From Rhynchopus sp. YZ270_cl-10 (Eukaryota; Euglenozoa; Diplonemea; Diplonemida; Diplonemidae), in NCBI GenBank assembly GCA_964035575.1, contig OZ037866.1, forward strand, positions 1,364,001 through 1,428,000: DNA of 64,000 nucleotides, given 5' to 3'. Made by a program: the position numbers and the translations under genes. Shown piece after piece: positions 33,058 to 43,499 of the stretch. Below the pieces are notes generated by a model. That model was not told the origin of the DNA and did no database searches. It saw only the letters and a list, made by a program, of their open reading frames with translations. Numbering within the stretch: position 1 is the stretch's first letter; each line of letters begins with the position of its first letter.

Positions 33058-33912
33058 CAGGGCACTAGCTAGACTTTTTTTTTTCCGTTTTTTTGCGGTT
33101 TTGCGGTTTCAAAAAAAAATTTCGCGCGGCGACAAACTAAGGACAAACACACGAATGAGGGACGGGGAGCTTTTGGGAAGGGGTTATTTACAGGGCATTT
33201 TTTACGGGGCTAAACCCGACTGACTCCTGGTGTAATCTCCTGCCAACTTCATTGCATGTATCAGAATGCTTCTGTGCGTGAGCATGTGTTGTCGCATGGT
33301 CTGCACAGCTTCCGACGTTTGCACATACTCCCCCCAGTCTCCTGTTTGCTGTCAACCATTCTATCACATACTCCTCCATGTCCGCGGTGGCACGCCGGCT
33401 CACTATGCTCTGACTTAATCTCCCTGATCGTGGACCACCCCTCTACCTGAATCGATTGCATTTTCGGTTGCAAAATGCAACTGCCCAAATTGCAAGGGGA
33501 TTCCCGAAGACATTGTAAAATAATAAATGGCGCCGCAGGCAAAAAAAATTAGGGTACGGTGTAAAGATGCCGGTTTTACACCAGAGTCATTCAACAAACC
33601 CCTTTTTTGCGAAGCAAAAAAGGAAAATGGCGCCGCAGGCAAAAAAAAATATGGGTTAACTCCGCGAGCGAAGCGAGCGGAAATTTTTTTGGGGTGTACT
33701 TCCGTGAGCGCAGCGAGCAGAAAAAAAATTAAGGTGCTATCATGCCAGTCATCTGGGGGTCGGGCGAGGGGGCCGAACAGTGCCCAAAACCCCCCACATT
33801 TTTTTTTCTTCTGCCCCGAGATTTTCCGTTTTTTTTTTTTTTTTTCCGCCAAACCGCAAAACCGGGTTTTTGCGGTTTTGAAACCGCAAAAAAGCACCTA
33901 GCTAGTGCCCTG
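33058..33912. mobile_element. hAT-like non-autonomous element with 8-bp duplication
   Basis: CAGGGCACTAGCTAG (33058-33072) and its inverse (33898-33912) are the ends, both flanked by TCCCCGAG (33050-33057 and 33913-33920). The interior is a patchwork of dispersed repeats: about 33150-33415 is shared with 41715-41977, 33435-33507 with 46917-46985, and 33528-33655 has the GGCGCCGCAGGC repeat. No transposase is visible. Confidence 0.85.
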
Positions 33913-33932
33913 TCCCCGAGGCGTTTGCACTA

Positions 33933-35397
33933 CAGTGCGGCGCCATATTACGGGGGCGCATAATTATGGGTAACTCCAATATTTACCCATAATTATGCGC
34001 CCCGTAATATTGCGCACCCGTAATAAAACTTTTTTTTTTTCAAAAAAAATTTCTTCACAATCCATTGCGGATGACCTCACACATGTCACTCTCCTCCCAG
34101 GCGTCTGACACTCTGCCACCTTGTCTCCTCTGCCACCGCAACTCCTACACCGGCGCCTCTTCGTGGCTTGCCCATCCTCCAAGGACAGCAAACTGGCAAT
34201 TTCCTCCCTCAGCAGAAGCTTCCGATTCGCCTTCTCTTCCTTCTCAGCAGACGTCCTGATGGTGAAGGCGGATGGCACACGAAGGATTCACGGTGCTGGG
34301 GCAAGAGATCTGCCACACTGCCATAGGAAGTGCAACTGGGGGCTTTCCTCGTCGATGTAACATTGATGACTTCACCCAATCGTGTTGCCTCCTGCTTTTT
34401 ATGTCACAATTGTTGAAATGTTCGCCACGACGCGCAATATTTTCGAGGTTTTCACGACGCACAGTGGAGCTTGCACAGGTGGCAACTACCATTCCAACAA
34501 TTTTTCTAAAAAAAAAAAAAAAAAGTTTCATTACGCAGGGTTCTAGGTCCAAAAAAAAAAAAGGGAAACGGAAAATGTGTTTTGAAAAAAAATTTCCGCG
34601 CTGCGCGCGGAAAATTCCTACCCCACAACAGCCCCAAAAAATTGATGCTACCCACACGTAATGTCAAGTCGAGGACATCCTTCGCATAATGGAGAGGGAT
34701 AACCCGATTCCCAACGAACTGCCGGACAATCTCCTCGGGGTGATCATCCAAGAATGTGTGGCACGAAAGAATCGTGTACCCGAACCTCACCCCTATGATG
34801 ATGATGATGATGATGATCTGTGACAGTCGACTAGAAAAGCGACACAAAGATACACTTTGTATTCTTTGTTCAGGAGCAGGGGGCCTATACAGGTTCGCCC
34901 AAGTTCCTGGCGAAGCCACGGTACGCAACATTTCCAAAAAATACGCTTAAAATTGCACTTTTTTTACAGCCAAACTATGTCATGGGAAGGGTTGTTGTAA
35001 GCTTGCGCCGCAGGCGCACGGTACGCTACTTTTTTTTCTTTCGCCATGATGCATGCTTCCTTTTCCTTCTGAATGCGAGCATTTTTGTATGGGAAATTGA
35101 GATTTTTTTGGGTAACAAAAAATTCTGTTGTGAGTGAGTGTAGGAGGGACCCACGGTTTCTGGGATTATTTTTTGGGGGGCACCTGGGTACTACCCCCAA
35201 AAAAAAGAAATCCCCCCCAAAAAAAAAAAAAACCGGATTTAACGGAAAATGTGTTACACATTTTCCGTATACTATACCTAGGACCCTGCATTACGGGCGC
35301 GCATAATTATGGGTAAATCCATTTTTTACCCATAATTATGCGCCCCGTAATATCGCGCACCCGTAATATTGCGCCACCGTAATATGGCGCCGCACTG
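33933..35397. mobile_element. TA-flanked inverted-repeat element, Tc1/mariner-like ends
   Basis: CAGTGCGGCGCCATATTACG (33933) and its inverse (ending 35397) are flanked by TA on both sides. The ends extend into further ATAATTATG and CGTAATATT palindromes. The minus strand has broken coding-like stretches: about 34750-34700 reads TILSCHTFLDDHPEEIVR, and about 34278-34040 ends in a lysine/arginine-rich segment with CRSCGG and later cysteines, faintly like the C-terminal finger of piggyBac-type transposases. No intact transposase can be called. It starts 12 bp after the duplication of the previous element. Confidence 0.6.
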
Positions 35398-36429
35398 TAT
35401 CAACTCCACTTTTTTTTTTTTCAACTTACCTTCCTTCACCCCCCTGTAAGGGCAACCGTAGGTGAAGTAAGGTATAGTATTGAAATCGATGTGGGGGGGG
35501 AGTAAAGGGTCAATTTTACAAAACCAGATTTTGAGGAAAATTTTAGCCGAAAATGGGCCCCACGTATAAGGAACCGGGCTCATATTTCTCAAAATTTAAG
35601 TGGTCAAAAAATTGTCCAATTTTCGAGATTGACCCCACCACTGCACGGGCGGATCCCAAAAATGCAAATAAGGACCCTTTTTAATTTGTTCTCTTGAAAT
35701 GTGTAATTTCATGTTTTCGCGAAAAAAATAACAATGATCCTACAAGGGTTGAAGGAAGGTGGTTGAAAGCAACAATAACAACAAGGACAAGTAATTGCTA
35801 AGAAAAATGCGGGGTGTGCTGTGGAAAACCCCGCGCGATTTTCGAAACCACCGTAGCATCCTGGCGATTTGCTGGAGGTGCTGATGCGCCTGGTGTGATC
35901 GATGTGTTGTAGTCTGTGCATTCTGTGTTCCTTCCGCACTGCTCCAACGACGACGACAATGTGGGGAGCCTGTGGACAAAAACGAGCTGGACCACGCCGA
36001 GCCTGCCGAGCCGACGTCCAACAACGCTATCGAGCAGATGGTGCTGGACGAAGAGGACAGCCCCCCTTCTTGAACGTTTCAGATGCTGGCGTCCCAGTGG
36101 GTCTGGCAGCGTACGAAGAGCGTTAGCATACCTGCAGAAGAGCAGAATGCTGGGCGTGTTGTAGATTATTTCTACAGGATGGAGTTCCACATCACACCCC
36201 GTTTTTTTTCCGATAGCAATTACTTGTTTTTTTTTTTTTTGTTTTTTGTTTTTTGTTTTTTGTTTTTTGTTTTATATTCCTCTCACCCTTGAGCTAGTAT
36301 CGTTTTGCTTCTTCAGACGTCTTTTTGTAGCTGACTAGGCAAAAGGCAAAGGGCTCATCTCCACTACCTATTCATTTATTCTTTCTTATTTTGTAACTTT
36401 TTTTTTACCATTCTTTTGAGGCAAAGTAG

Positions 36430-36530
36430 CAGGTGCACGATCCTGGAAGCTCCAAGAAAATGGAGTCGGTCGGGCAAAGGAGGAAGTTGCCTTCCTAAAT
36501 GTGCACACAACTGGCAAAAGGGGGAGGTGT
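36430..36530. repeat. Dispersed repeat, inverted partner at 56422-56535
   Basis: Both contain TGGAAGCTCCAAGAAAATGG and TGTGCACACAACTGGCAAAA, or their complements, in the same order, about 20 kb apart. Confidence 0.65.
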
Positions 36531-36920
36531 CATCACTCAACCTGTAGCATCATTAGCATCGCATTTCTGATATTCAACACTCCAGTTCTGTTGCCACTAT
36601 ATTTTTTCTAGGAAGGTGGCCGGTATTTTTTTTTTATCGGCCGACGAGCGGTTGTCGCACCGCCTCCCGTTCACACTACGGTACGACAACGCATCAAACA
36701 ACTAGGAAGAAAGGGGGAAGGGGACGACACACATTTTTGAGTTGTGTACTTCGAGAGGCCTTCATCGCCAACAGGAGAGAGCGTTCCTTTGTTTTCAGAT
36801 GTCCACCCTCGAAATGGGCGTTCGTTACCCTGGTTGGGGTCCGCACCCCCTCCGCCCCGGTGTTTACGAGAGGGCTTTGCATTTCAAAGTCAAAATTTTT
36901 GTTATTGTTATTATCCAAAA

Positions 36921-36951
36921 GGCGACTACGCACGAGAGGCTTAGGTTCATT
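36921..36951 (+). other. Recurrent intergenic hairpin motif, third copy
   Basis: GGCGACTACGCACGAGAGGCTTAGG resembles 7012-7043; one stem position differs. Confidence 0.4.
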
Positions 36952-37203
36952 CGTATCATCGTTCTTCTACTCACGTCCCCCCACCCTTTTGCATGAGCTC
37001 GTGTCCACTACTCTCTCTCTCTCTCTCTCTTTTTCTCTCTGTTGTTATCCTGCTCCCTTTTATAAGTAAAACAGTGTTGGTACAAAAAAAAAAAAACTTG
37101 GGACAGTGGAGATTGCACAACACAACCGAGGCAACTAAACTAAACTACTCCAACAATTTTTTTTTCAAAAAAAAAATAATAGGCCCAGGCCGAAATGTAA
37201 CAA

Positions 37204-37529
37204 TTGGTGCTATCCGGGGGGCGGCGTTTTGCAAAGTTTCACAAAGTTTCACAAAATGTCACAAAATTTCAATACTATGCACAACGTTTCACAACGTGTC
37301 ACAACACTTCGCAACTTTTCACAACTTTTCACAACTTTTCACAACTATGTACACACACCGTTGTGAAAAGTTGTGAAAAGTTGTGATTTTGATTGAAATT
37401 TTGTGAAAAGTTGTGAATGTTGTGAAAAGTTGTGAAAAGTTGTGAAAAGTTGTGATTTTGATTGAAATTTGTGAAAAGTTGTGATTTTGATTGAAACTTT
37501 GCAAAACGCCGCCCCCCGGATAGCACCAA
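37204..37529. mobile_element. Miniature inverted-repeat element filled with TTGTGAAAAG units
   Basis: The ends start TTGGTGCTATCCGGGGGGCG and are inverted over about 38 bp. CAA flanks both sides, a possible 3-bp duplication. The interior is made of short TTCACAA and TTGTGAAAAG repeats that are themselves mostly inverted around the centre. Confidence 0.75.
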
Positions 37530-39870
37530 CAATATTATAACATTATTATAGTAGGGTAATACACCGTATTGCATTTTTTTTCCGAGGGGTGGCAAAAGCA
37601 GCTGCTTAAGTCCATCCTTACGGTTCCCTCTTCTTTGCGAATGCTCAGTATGTTTTTCTACACTCTCTGTGACAGCAACACCACCATGACCTGAATCCGT
37701 GACCTGCAAAACGCTGCACACAGCAACCGGCGTGATTGAGAACATTATTTTTCAAAAAATATTTCGTTTTTCGAAAAGACTCACAAAAAAAAAAAATGTA
37801 CTTTTATTCAATCACACCGTAAAGTACCGCAGGCTCACTGATTCTTGTCCTAAAGAAGCTTTCACTATGGTTGTGGTTTCTCTATTCACTGTGCCGTGTT
37901 CTCTTCTCTTGTGGGGTTTAAGGAAGCAGACGCGCGCAGTGTGTGTGTGTGTGTTTTTTTTTTTTTGCTTTATTTTTTTTGCTTTTTGAACGTCCTGGTC
38001 GCTTCTTCAGTCACATCAACTTGGTCGATGTGCCTCCAGTAGCTATGATCTAAGACACCACCAGGCAGCTTCTTAGTTGCCATTCCCAGCAACGAATGAT
38101 GAAGACTGCCCCAGAGTATATTTTTTATTTTATTTTATTTTAGTGACCCGCCTCCGTTTCTCTCACGGTACGGATCACTCACACCTCCCCGCCCTTTGCA
38201 TGAAGCCCCGCGCTACGTGTTAGCACGTTGCAAACTATACTTTCGTTCTTTTTTTTTTATGTTTTTATCTTCCACAGGACACCAGAATATGCCCACAAAA
38301 GTGTAAGCATTTTATTTTGTGCTTCATCCGATGGCTGGTACAGTGGGTCGGTGCCTGCATACAAACAACTGCAGTTTTATTTGCAAGCCAAGCCATAAAT
38401 CAATGGACAGTGGACAACTATGGTTGCAGACCTTACGGGTGAACTTACTGGGAAGGGTAAAACAAAATAAGTACGACTGCCCAACTGACTGCCAATTTTG
38501 CTTCATTCAATTTGTCGCTAGTGCAGTGTAATGCCCTCACAAGAGGTCCTTGAAGGAGGCGTGTCGTGCAGTAGTATTATTCCTTTTTCCATGGTTTCGG
38601 TTGCTTTTAGGAAGGTTTTTTTCTACGATTTTTTTTTCCAAAAAGGTGTTCTTTTCTTTTACCAGAACCCTGCATTTTGCGGGGTGTCCTGTGTGGAAAA
38701 CTTACTTTCTTTTGTGGGCCGAATAAAAGTTTTCGCTTTCTTTTTTTTTTTTCACTTTTGTCATATCCTGAAGCCAGATTCTGTCTTTTTTGTGCGTATC
38801 GTGTTTTATCATACTTACAGGGTCAAAAAAAACCCCTCCCGGAAATGCGACTCAAATCTGTGCAAGACGTGCTTGTTGCACCCGTGCCTCTGCTCGATTG
38901 AGGAAGGAAGTTTTTTGCGCTCCCCTCCTTCCCTCTCCACACAAATAAAGTAGCAAATGTGGAACACATCCCTCGGGTGTGGATCACTGATTTTGCAGAT
39001 TTCAAAAAAAAACAATAAAATATCCGAAAAAGAATCGGGGAAAACGAAATATTTTGCTTTTTTAATCATTTGTGTAGAAAAGTATCGAGGATGTAGGTTT
39101 TATTATTTTTTTTTATACTTTTCAAGTTTTGTACACTGTCCTGATTGTTTGTCTATTTAGACTTGCTGTTGCACAACTCTTTTCCTGGACGAAGAAGAAG
39201 AAAGAAAAATTTTCTCGAGTAACGCATCTGATCGGTGAGAGAACATTGTTGTTTAGTCGCCGTGCGGATCAATGAAAGTAATTTTTTTTTTGTTTTTGTT
39301 TTCTCTGGAAAAGTTGGACAACAGTTGAATATAAAATAAAAAAAATACAATCAATTACAGGACCCAAAAAATGAACAACGAACACCATTCACTATACTAT
39401 TTTCATCGTTTATTATTTCTCGTTTTTATTTTGTCTCTATTTCTGTTTTTTCTCTTTTCTTTTGTGGAACTGCGCTCTATTTTCTCTCTCTCCCTGATGC
39501 TCGAAGGTGACTAAGCAGGCACACTAAAGACATTTACATAATGTTTTTTCATTCTTTTCCTGCTTTGCCCTCGATTTTTTGTGGTCTGCTAATAGTTGAT
39601 TCACATTTTTTGTGCTTTGTAAGAGAGACCTATTTATCATTTTACCATTTTTTTTTTGTTGAGTAATCTGTAGGTGCGGTCTTGTCAGCACCCCCCTTTT
39701 TTTGTCTTTTTTTGTTCGCTTCCACTCAATAAAACATGGATGTACAAAGTACTTGATTACTTTTTTTTACTTTTTTTGGTCTACTTCAAGTACTTGATCG
39801 ATTTAAAAAAAAAAGAAAAAAATATTTTTTTCTTGCTTCAAGTACTTTTTTTCCTTCAAGTACTTTCACT
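37530..39870. other. Intergenic
   Basis: No supportable gene. 38316-38370 is a third copy of the GATGGCTGG repeat of 11115-11186. About 38600-38760 has weak similarity to the arms of the fold-back at 13669-14626. A weak relative of the hairpin motif lies near 39505. Poly-T runs are frequent, and AAGTACTT palindromes become dense after 39740. Confidence 0.5.
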
Positions 39871-40757
39871 TTTTTTGTACTTGATTACTTTTTTTGTTGC
39901 ATCAAGTACTTGAATTGGCAAAAAAAGTAAAAAAAATGGAAAAGTACTTGAATGGGGTGGCGACAAGGGGGGTCGGAACTGGGCAGTCACGAAAAATCAC
40001 GAAAAATCACAAAGAATCATTTTTCTTCTTTGTGATTCTTTGCGACAGGTCGTGATTTTTTGTGACCTTTTTGCGATTTTTTGTGATTTTTTGCGATTTT
40101 TTGTGATGTTTTGTGATCTTTTGTGATTTTTTGTGATCGGCATATTTTGAGATGAGCTTTTTTTTGTCCCACTCTGACACTGTGTATGCTGTGTATACCG
40201 TGAAAACTGTGTATACTGTGGAAATTGACCAAAAACGAGAACTTGTCCATTTCGGCAAATTGACCCCACCACTGGCCAGACGGATTCCGGAAATGCAAAT
40301 GCCGATGTTTAAAAATTTCACCAATGAAAACAAAACAAAAATTTCCAACAACAAACAACACATGAATGCCCCCCAAAACGGCATGACATCTGGTAGAAAC
40401 AGGGTAGGGAATCGGTTATGCAGCCACGCCGAAAAAGTTCAATTTTAAGCGAAACTTACACGCAGAACTGAGAACAACTGAGCACAACTGAACACAATTC
40501 CACCACAATTACAGCACAATTGCAGCAGCCCAAAACGGTACACTTTTGTGATTTTTTGTGATTTTTTGTGATTTTTCGTGATTTTTTGTGAATTTTTGTG
40601 ATTTTTTGTGATCGAGAGAATTTGAAAATATTTTTTGTGAATATTTTTTTCCACACCCCCCCTGTCGCCACCCCATTGAATTTATTCAAGTACTTTTCCA
40701 TTTTTTTGCCGAATCAAGTACTTGATGCAAAAAAAAAAGTAATCAAGTAAAAAAAAA
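39871..40757. mobile_element. Fold-back element with GTGATTTTTT subterminal arrays
   Basis: 39871-39974 and 40655-40757 are imperfect inverted arms rich in CAAGTACTTGA and ending inwards in GGGGTGGCGACA. Next to them are arrays of GTGATTTTTT or its complement. The centre (40170-40304) is a degenerate CTGTGTATA microsatellite joined to the 85-bp core unit also found at 49343 and 62949. The plan matches the element at 62041-63607. Confidence 0.7.
40220..40304. repeat. Microsatellite-linked core unit, copy 1
   Basis: The unit runs from GGAAATTGACC through ATTGACCCCACCACTGGCC to AAATGCAAATGCCG. It directly follows a short degenerate CTGTGTATA tract. Confidence 0.75.
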
Positions 40758-41714
40758 AAAAAAAACGGGTCAAGTCCATAGATGGTAGTCGGGCCGACTC
40801 GGGCCGACCACTTTTCGTTATTTTTTTTTTCAAAAATTTTTTTTTCAGGGTCGGCCCGAGTCGGGCCGAGTCGAATTTTTTTTGGTTTTTTTTTTTTTGG
40901 GTTTTTTGTTTTTGTTTTGGGAAGGCTCGTTTTTCCATTTAATGTTACAAAGTAACAATAAAAAGGGGGGGGGGTGGGTCAGGCCAAAATCCGGGAAAAA
41001 ACTTTTTTTTTGTAACAATGGCGGGAAAAAGTGTTTTTCTGCCTAAGGTTGGGGGGGGGGTCCCGATCGAAATCCGAGGAAAAATTTTTTTTGTTGTAAC
41101 AATGGCGGGAAAAAAGTGACTTTTTCCCTGTGGTAACAAAAATTTTCTGCTCGCTGCGCTCGAAGAGGTACCGTACCCCTTAATTTTTTTTTGCCTGCGG
41201 CGCCATTTTTCTTTTTTGCTCCGCAAAAAAGGGTTTGTTGAGTGACTGTGTGGTGTAAACCAGCATTTTTACACCGTACCCTATTTTTTTCCCGCCTGCG
41301 GCGCCATTTATATTTTTCGTAAGTTTAGGGAACGTAAGGTGCAAGATCAAGCTCCGTAATAAGGGATTATGTTCCTGGTGTGATGCAGGGGGTACAGACA
41401 ACCCGCGGGAGAACCACGGGGGAACCACGGAGAGCTGCTAGACGGTGTATGTTTTTTGTTTCCTAACACATAGTGTATTAAGAAACTAGACAAAAAGAAA
41501 GCCAACGTTCAGATCTTGTATAACAGTATTTCCCCTTGAATCCTATTTCACCTTGCGCCAAACAGATTTTTACCCCTATTTGGCTGCGTTCAACGAAAAA
41601 CACTGATATTGGTGCTCCTGATATAAAAAATACCAAGTACGCAAAATGGGGTTATCATGAGTACCAGTTATATTTTTATTGTTATCAAGATCATACCAAA
41701 CAAACTAGAAGGAA
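40758..41714. other. Intergenic with a strong hairpin and dispersed repeats
   Basis: 40788-40808 and 40849-40875 are inverted GTCGGGCCGACTCGGGCCGA-type blocks. 40920-40965 is an inverted copy of 49551-49605. 41180-41315 carries the GGCGCC repeat, inverted relative to 1368-1426. Confidence 0.55.
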
Positions 41715-41977
41715 AACCACACGAATGAGGGATGGAGAGATTTTGGGACGGGGTTATTTACAGGGTATTATTACGGGGCTACACCCGACTGACCCCTGGT
41801 GGCATCTCCTGCCAACTTCATTGCATGTATCAGAATGCTTCTGTGCGTGAGCATGTGTTGACGCATGGTCCACAGCTTCCGACACTCGCACATACTCCCC
41901 CCAGTCTCCTGTTTGCTGTCGCACATTCTATCACGTACTCCTCCATGTCCACGGTGGCACGCTGGCGGCCTCACTAA
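41715..41977. repeat. Dispersed repeat shared with the hAT-like element
   Basis: Nearly the same sequence as about 33150-33415, including CACACGAATGAGGGA and CATTGCATGTATCAGAATGC. A minus-strand frame in both reads MEEYVIE and NRRLGGVCA, so it may be a decayed exon. Confidence 0.65.
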
Positions 41978-41992
41978 ACTCATTTTTTTTTT

Positions 41993-42211
41993 CGGTGACA
42001 TGACACTTGTGACATATCGTAGGAAATCTTTTAGTATGCGCGAAGACGATTCTTGTGCTCCTCATTCTCCCCACACACTATGTCAATACAACAGGTTAGA
42101 CCGTTTGGTCTGGGAGGGTTTGGGGTTTCTTCTTTCTCTCAGTTCAATCTTGAACAATTTCGAGAGGAGTTTTATTTATTTTTCAAAAAAAAAAAAAAAA
42201 AAAAAAAAAAA
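41993..42211 (+). mobile_element. Poly(A)-tailed retroposon, copy 1
   Basis: About 190 bp starting CGGTGACATGACACTTGTG and ending in about 27 A residues. It appears identical to 46502-46723. It encodes nothing recognisable and has no clear pol III box. SINE-like or a processed RNA copy. Confidence 0.7.
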
Positions 42212-42284
42212 ATGAAGTACAGAACATGTGAACAAGTGAGGTATTCTCACTGTCATGACGCTTCTCCGTCGTACGAGGACACCT

Positions 42285-43317
42285 GCGCCGCCACAACAAC
42301 TTTGGTATAAGAACCATTTGTTGTTTATTTTCTACACCTACGCCGCCACAACAACTAGGTATAAGAACCTCTTGTTGTTTATTTTCAACACTTACGCCGC
42401 CACAACAACTAGGTATAAGAACCTCTTGTTGTTTATTTTCAACACTTACGCCGCCACAACAACTTTGGTATAAGAACCTCTTGTTGTCTATTTTATACAC
42501 TTACGCCGCCACAACAACTTTGGTATAAGAACCTCTTGTTGTTTATTTTATACACTTACGCCGCCACAACAACTAGGTATAAGAACCTCTTGTTGTTTAT
42601 TTTCAACACTTACGCCGCCACAACAACTAGGTATAAGAACCTCTTGTTGTTTATTTTATACACTTACGCCGCCACAACAACTTTGGTATAAGAACCTCTT
42701 GTTGTTTATTGTCTACACCTACGCCGCCACAACAACTAGGTATAAGAACCTCTTGTTGTTTATTTTCAACACTTACGCCGCCACAACAACTAGGTATAAG
42801 AACCTCTTGTTGTTTATTTTCAACACTTACGCCGCCACAACAACTTTGGTATAAGAACCTCTTGTTGTCTATTTTATACACTTACGCCGCCACAACAACT
42901 TTGGTATAAGAACCTCTTGTTGTTTATTTTATACACTTACGCCGCCACAACAACTAGGTATAAGAACCTCTTGTTGTTTATTTTCAACACTTACGCCGCC
43001 ACAACAACTAGGTATAAGAACCTCTTGTTGTTTATTTTATACACTTACGCCGCCACAACAACTTTGGTATAAGAACCTCTTGTTGTTTATTGTCTACACC
43101 TACGCCGCCACAACAACTAGGTATAAGAACCTCTTGTTGTTTATTTTATACACATGCACCGCTACAACAACTAGGTATAAGAACCTCTTGTTGTTTATTT
43201 TCAACACTTACGCCGCCACAACAACTAGGTATAAGAACCTCTTGTTGTTTATTTTATACACTTACGCCGCCACAACAACTTTGGTATAAGAACCATTTGT
43301 TGTTTATTTCCACACCT
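42285..43317 (+). repeat. 54-bp hairpin satellite with a 381-bp higher-order repeat
   Basis: About 19 tandem units of 54-55 bp start CGCCGCCACAACAACT. Each can fold: ACAACAA pairs with TTGTTGT around an inner AGGT/ACCT stem with loop ATAAGA. Units come in types differing at AACTTTGG versus AACTAGG and in the spacer. Seven-unit blocks starting at 42340 and 42721 repeat in the same order (next block start 43102), giving an exact 381-bp period. The first and last units share a distinct GGTATAAGAACCATTTG variant. Confidence 0.9.
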
Positions 43318-43394
43318 TCGACCCTCAACCAAATTGAATCTTATACGGTAGCGGAACCCCTGATTCTACACTCTTTCGCCGCTCCGACAAATGT

Positions 43395-43495
43395 CCCTAT
43401 AAGAAGGGCACCCCTCGCCGGTCTGCCGTGTTCTAGTCCCTAAAAGGAAGGTCACTCTGCTGACTTGGGTTTCAAGTCCCTATAAGAAGGGCACC
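43395..43495 (+). repeat. GTCCCTATAAGAAGGGCACC repeats
   Basis: Two good copies and one diverged copy lie within 100 bp. Each can form CCC, loop TATAAGAA, GGG. The loop matches that of the neighbouring satellite although the stem bases differ. Confidence 0.55.
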
Positions 43496-43499
43496 CTTT

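Larger units (their letters stand above)
35398..37203. other. Intergenic with repeat relics and a GC-rich coding-like patch
   Basis: 35603-35676 is a diverged relative of the core unit at 49343-49428. About 35850-36075 is GC-rich and one frame reads NAIEQMVLDEEDSPPS before a stop, but no gene is evident. About 36430-36530 is an inverted copy of 56422-56535. 36921-36951 is a copy of the hairpin motif. Confidence 0.5.

Noticed and set aside
42285-43317. CRISPR-like look of the 54-bp array
   Set aside because: Repeats are contiguous without unique spacers and the genome is eukaryotic; it is a satellite.
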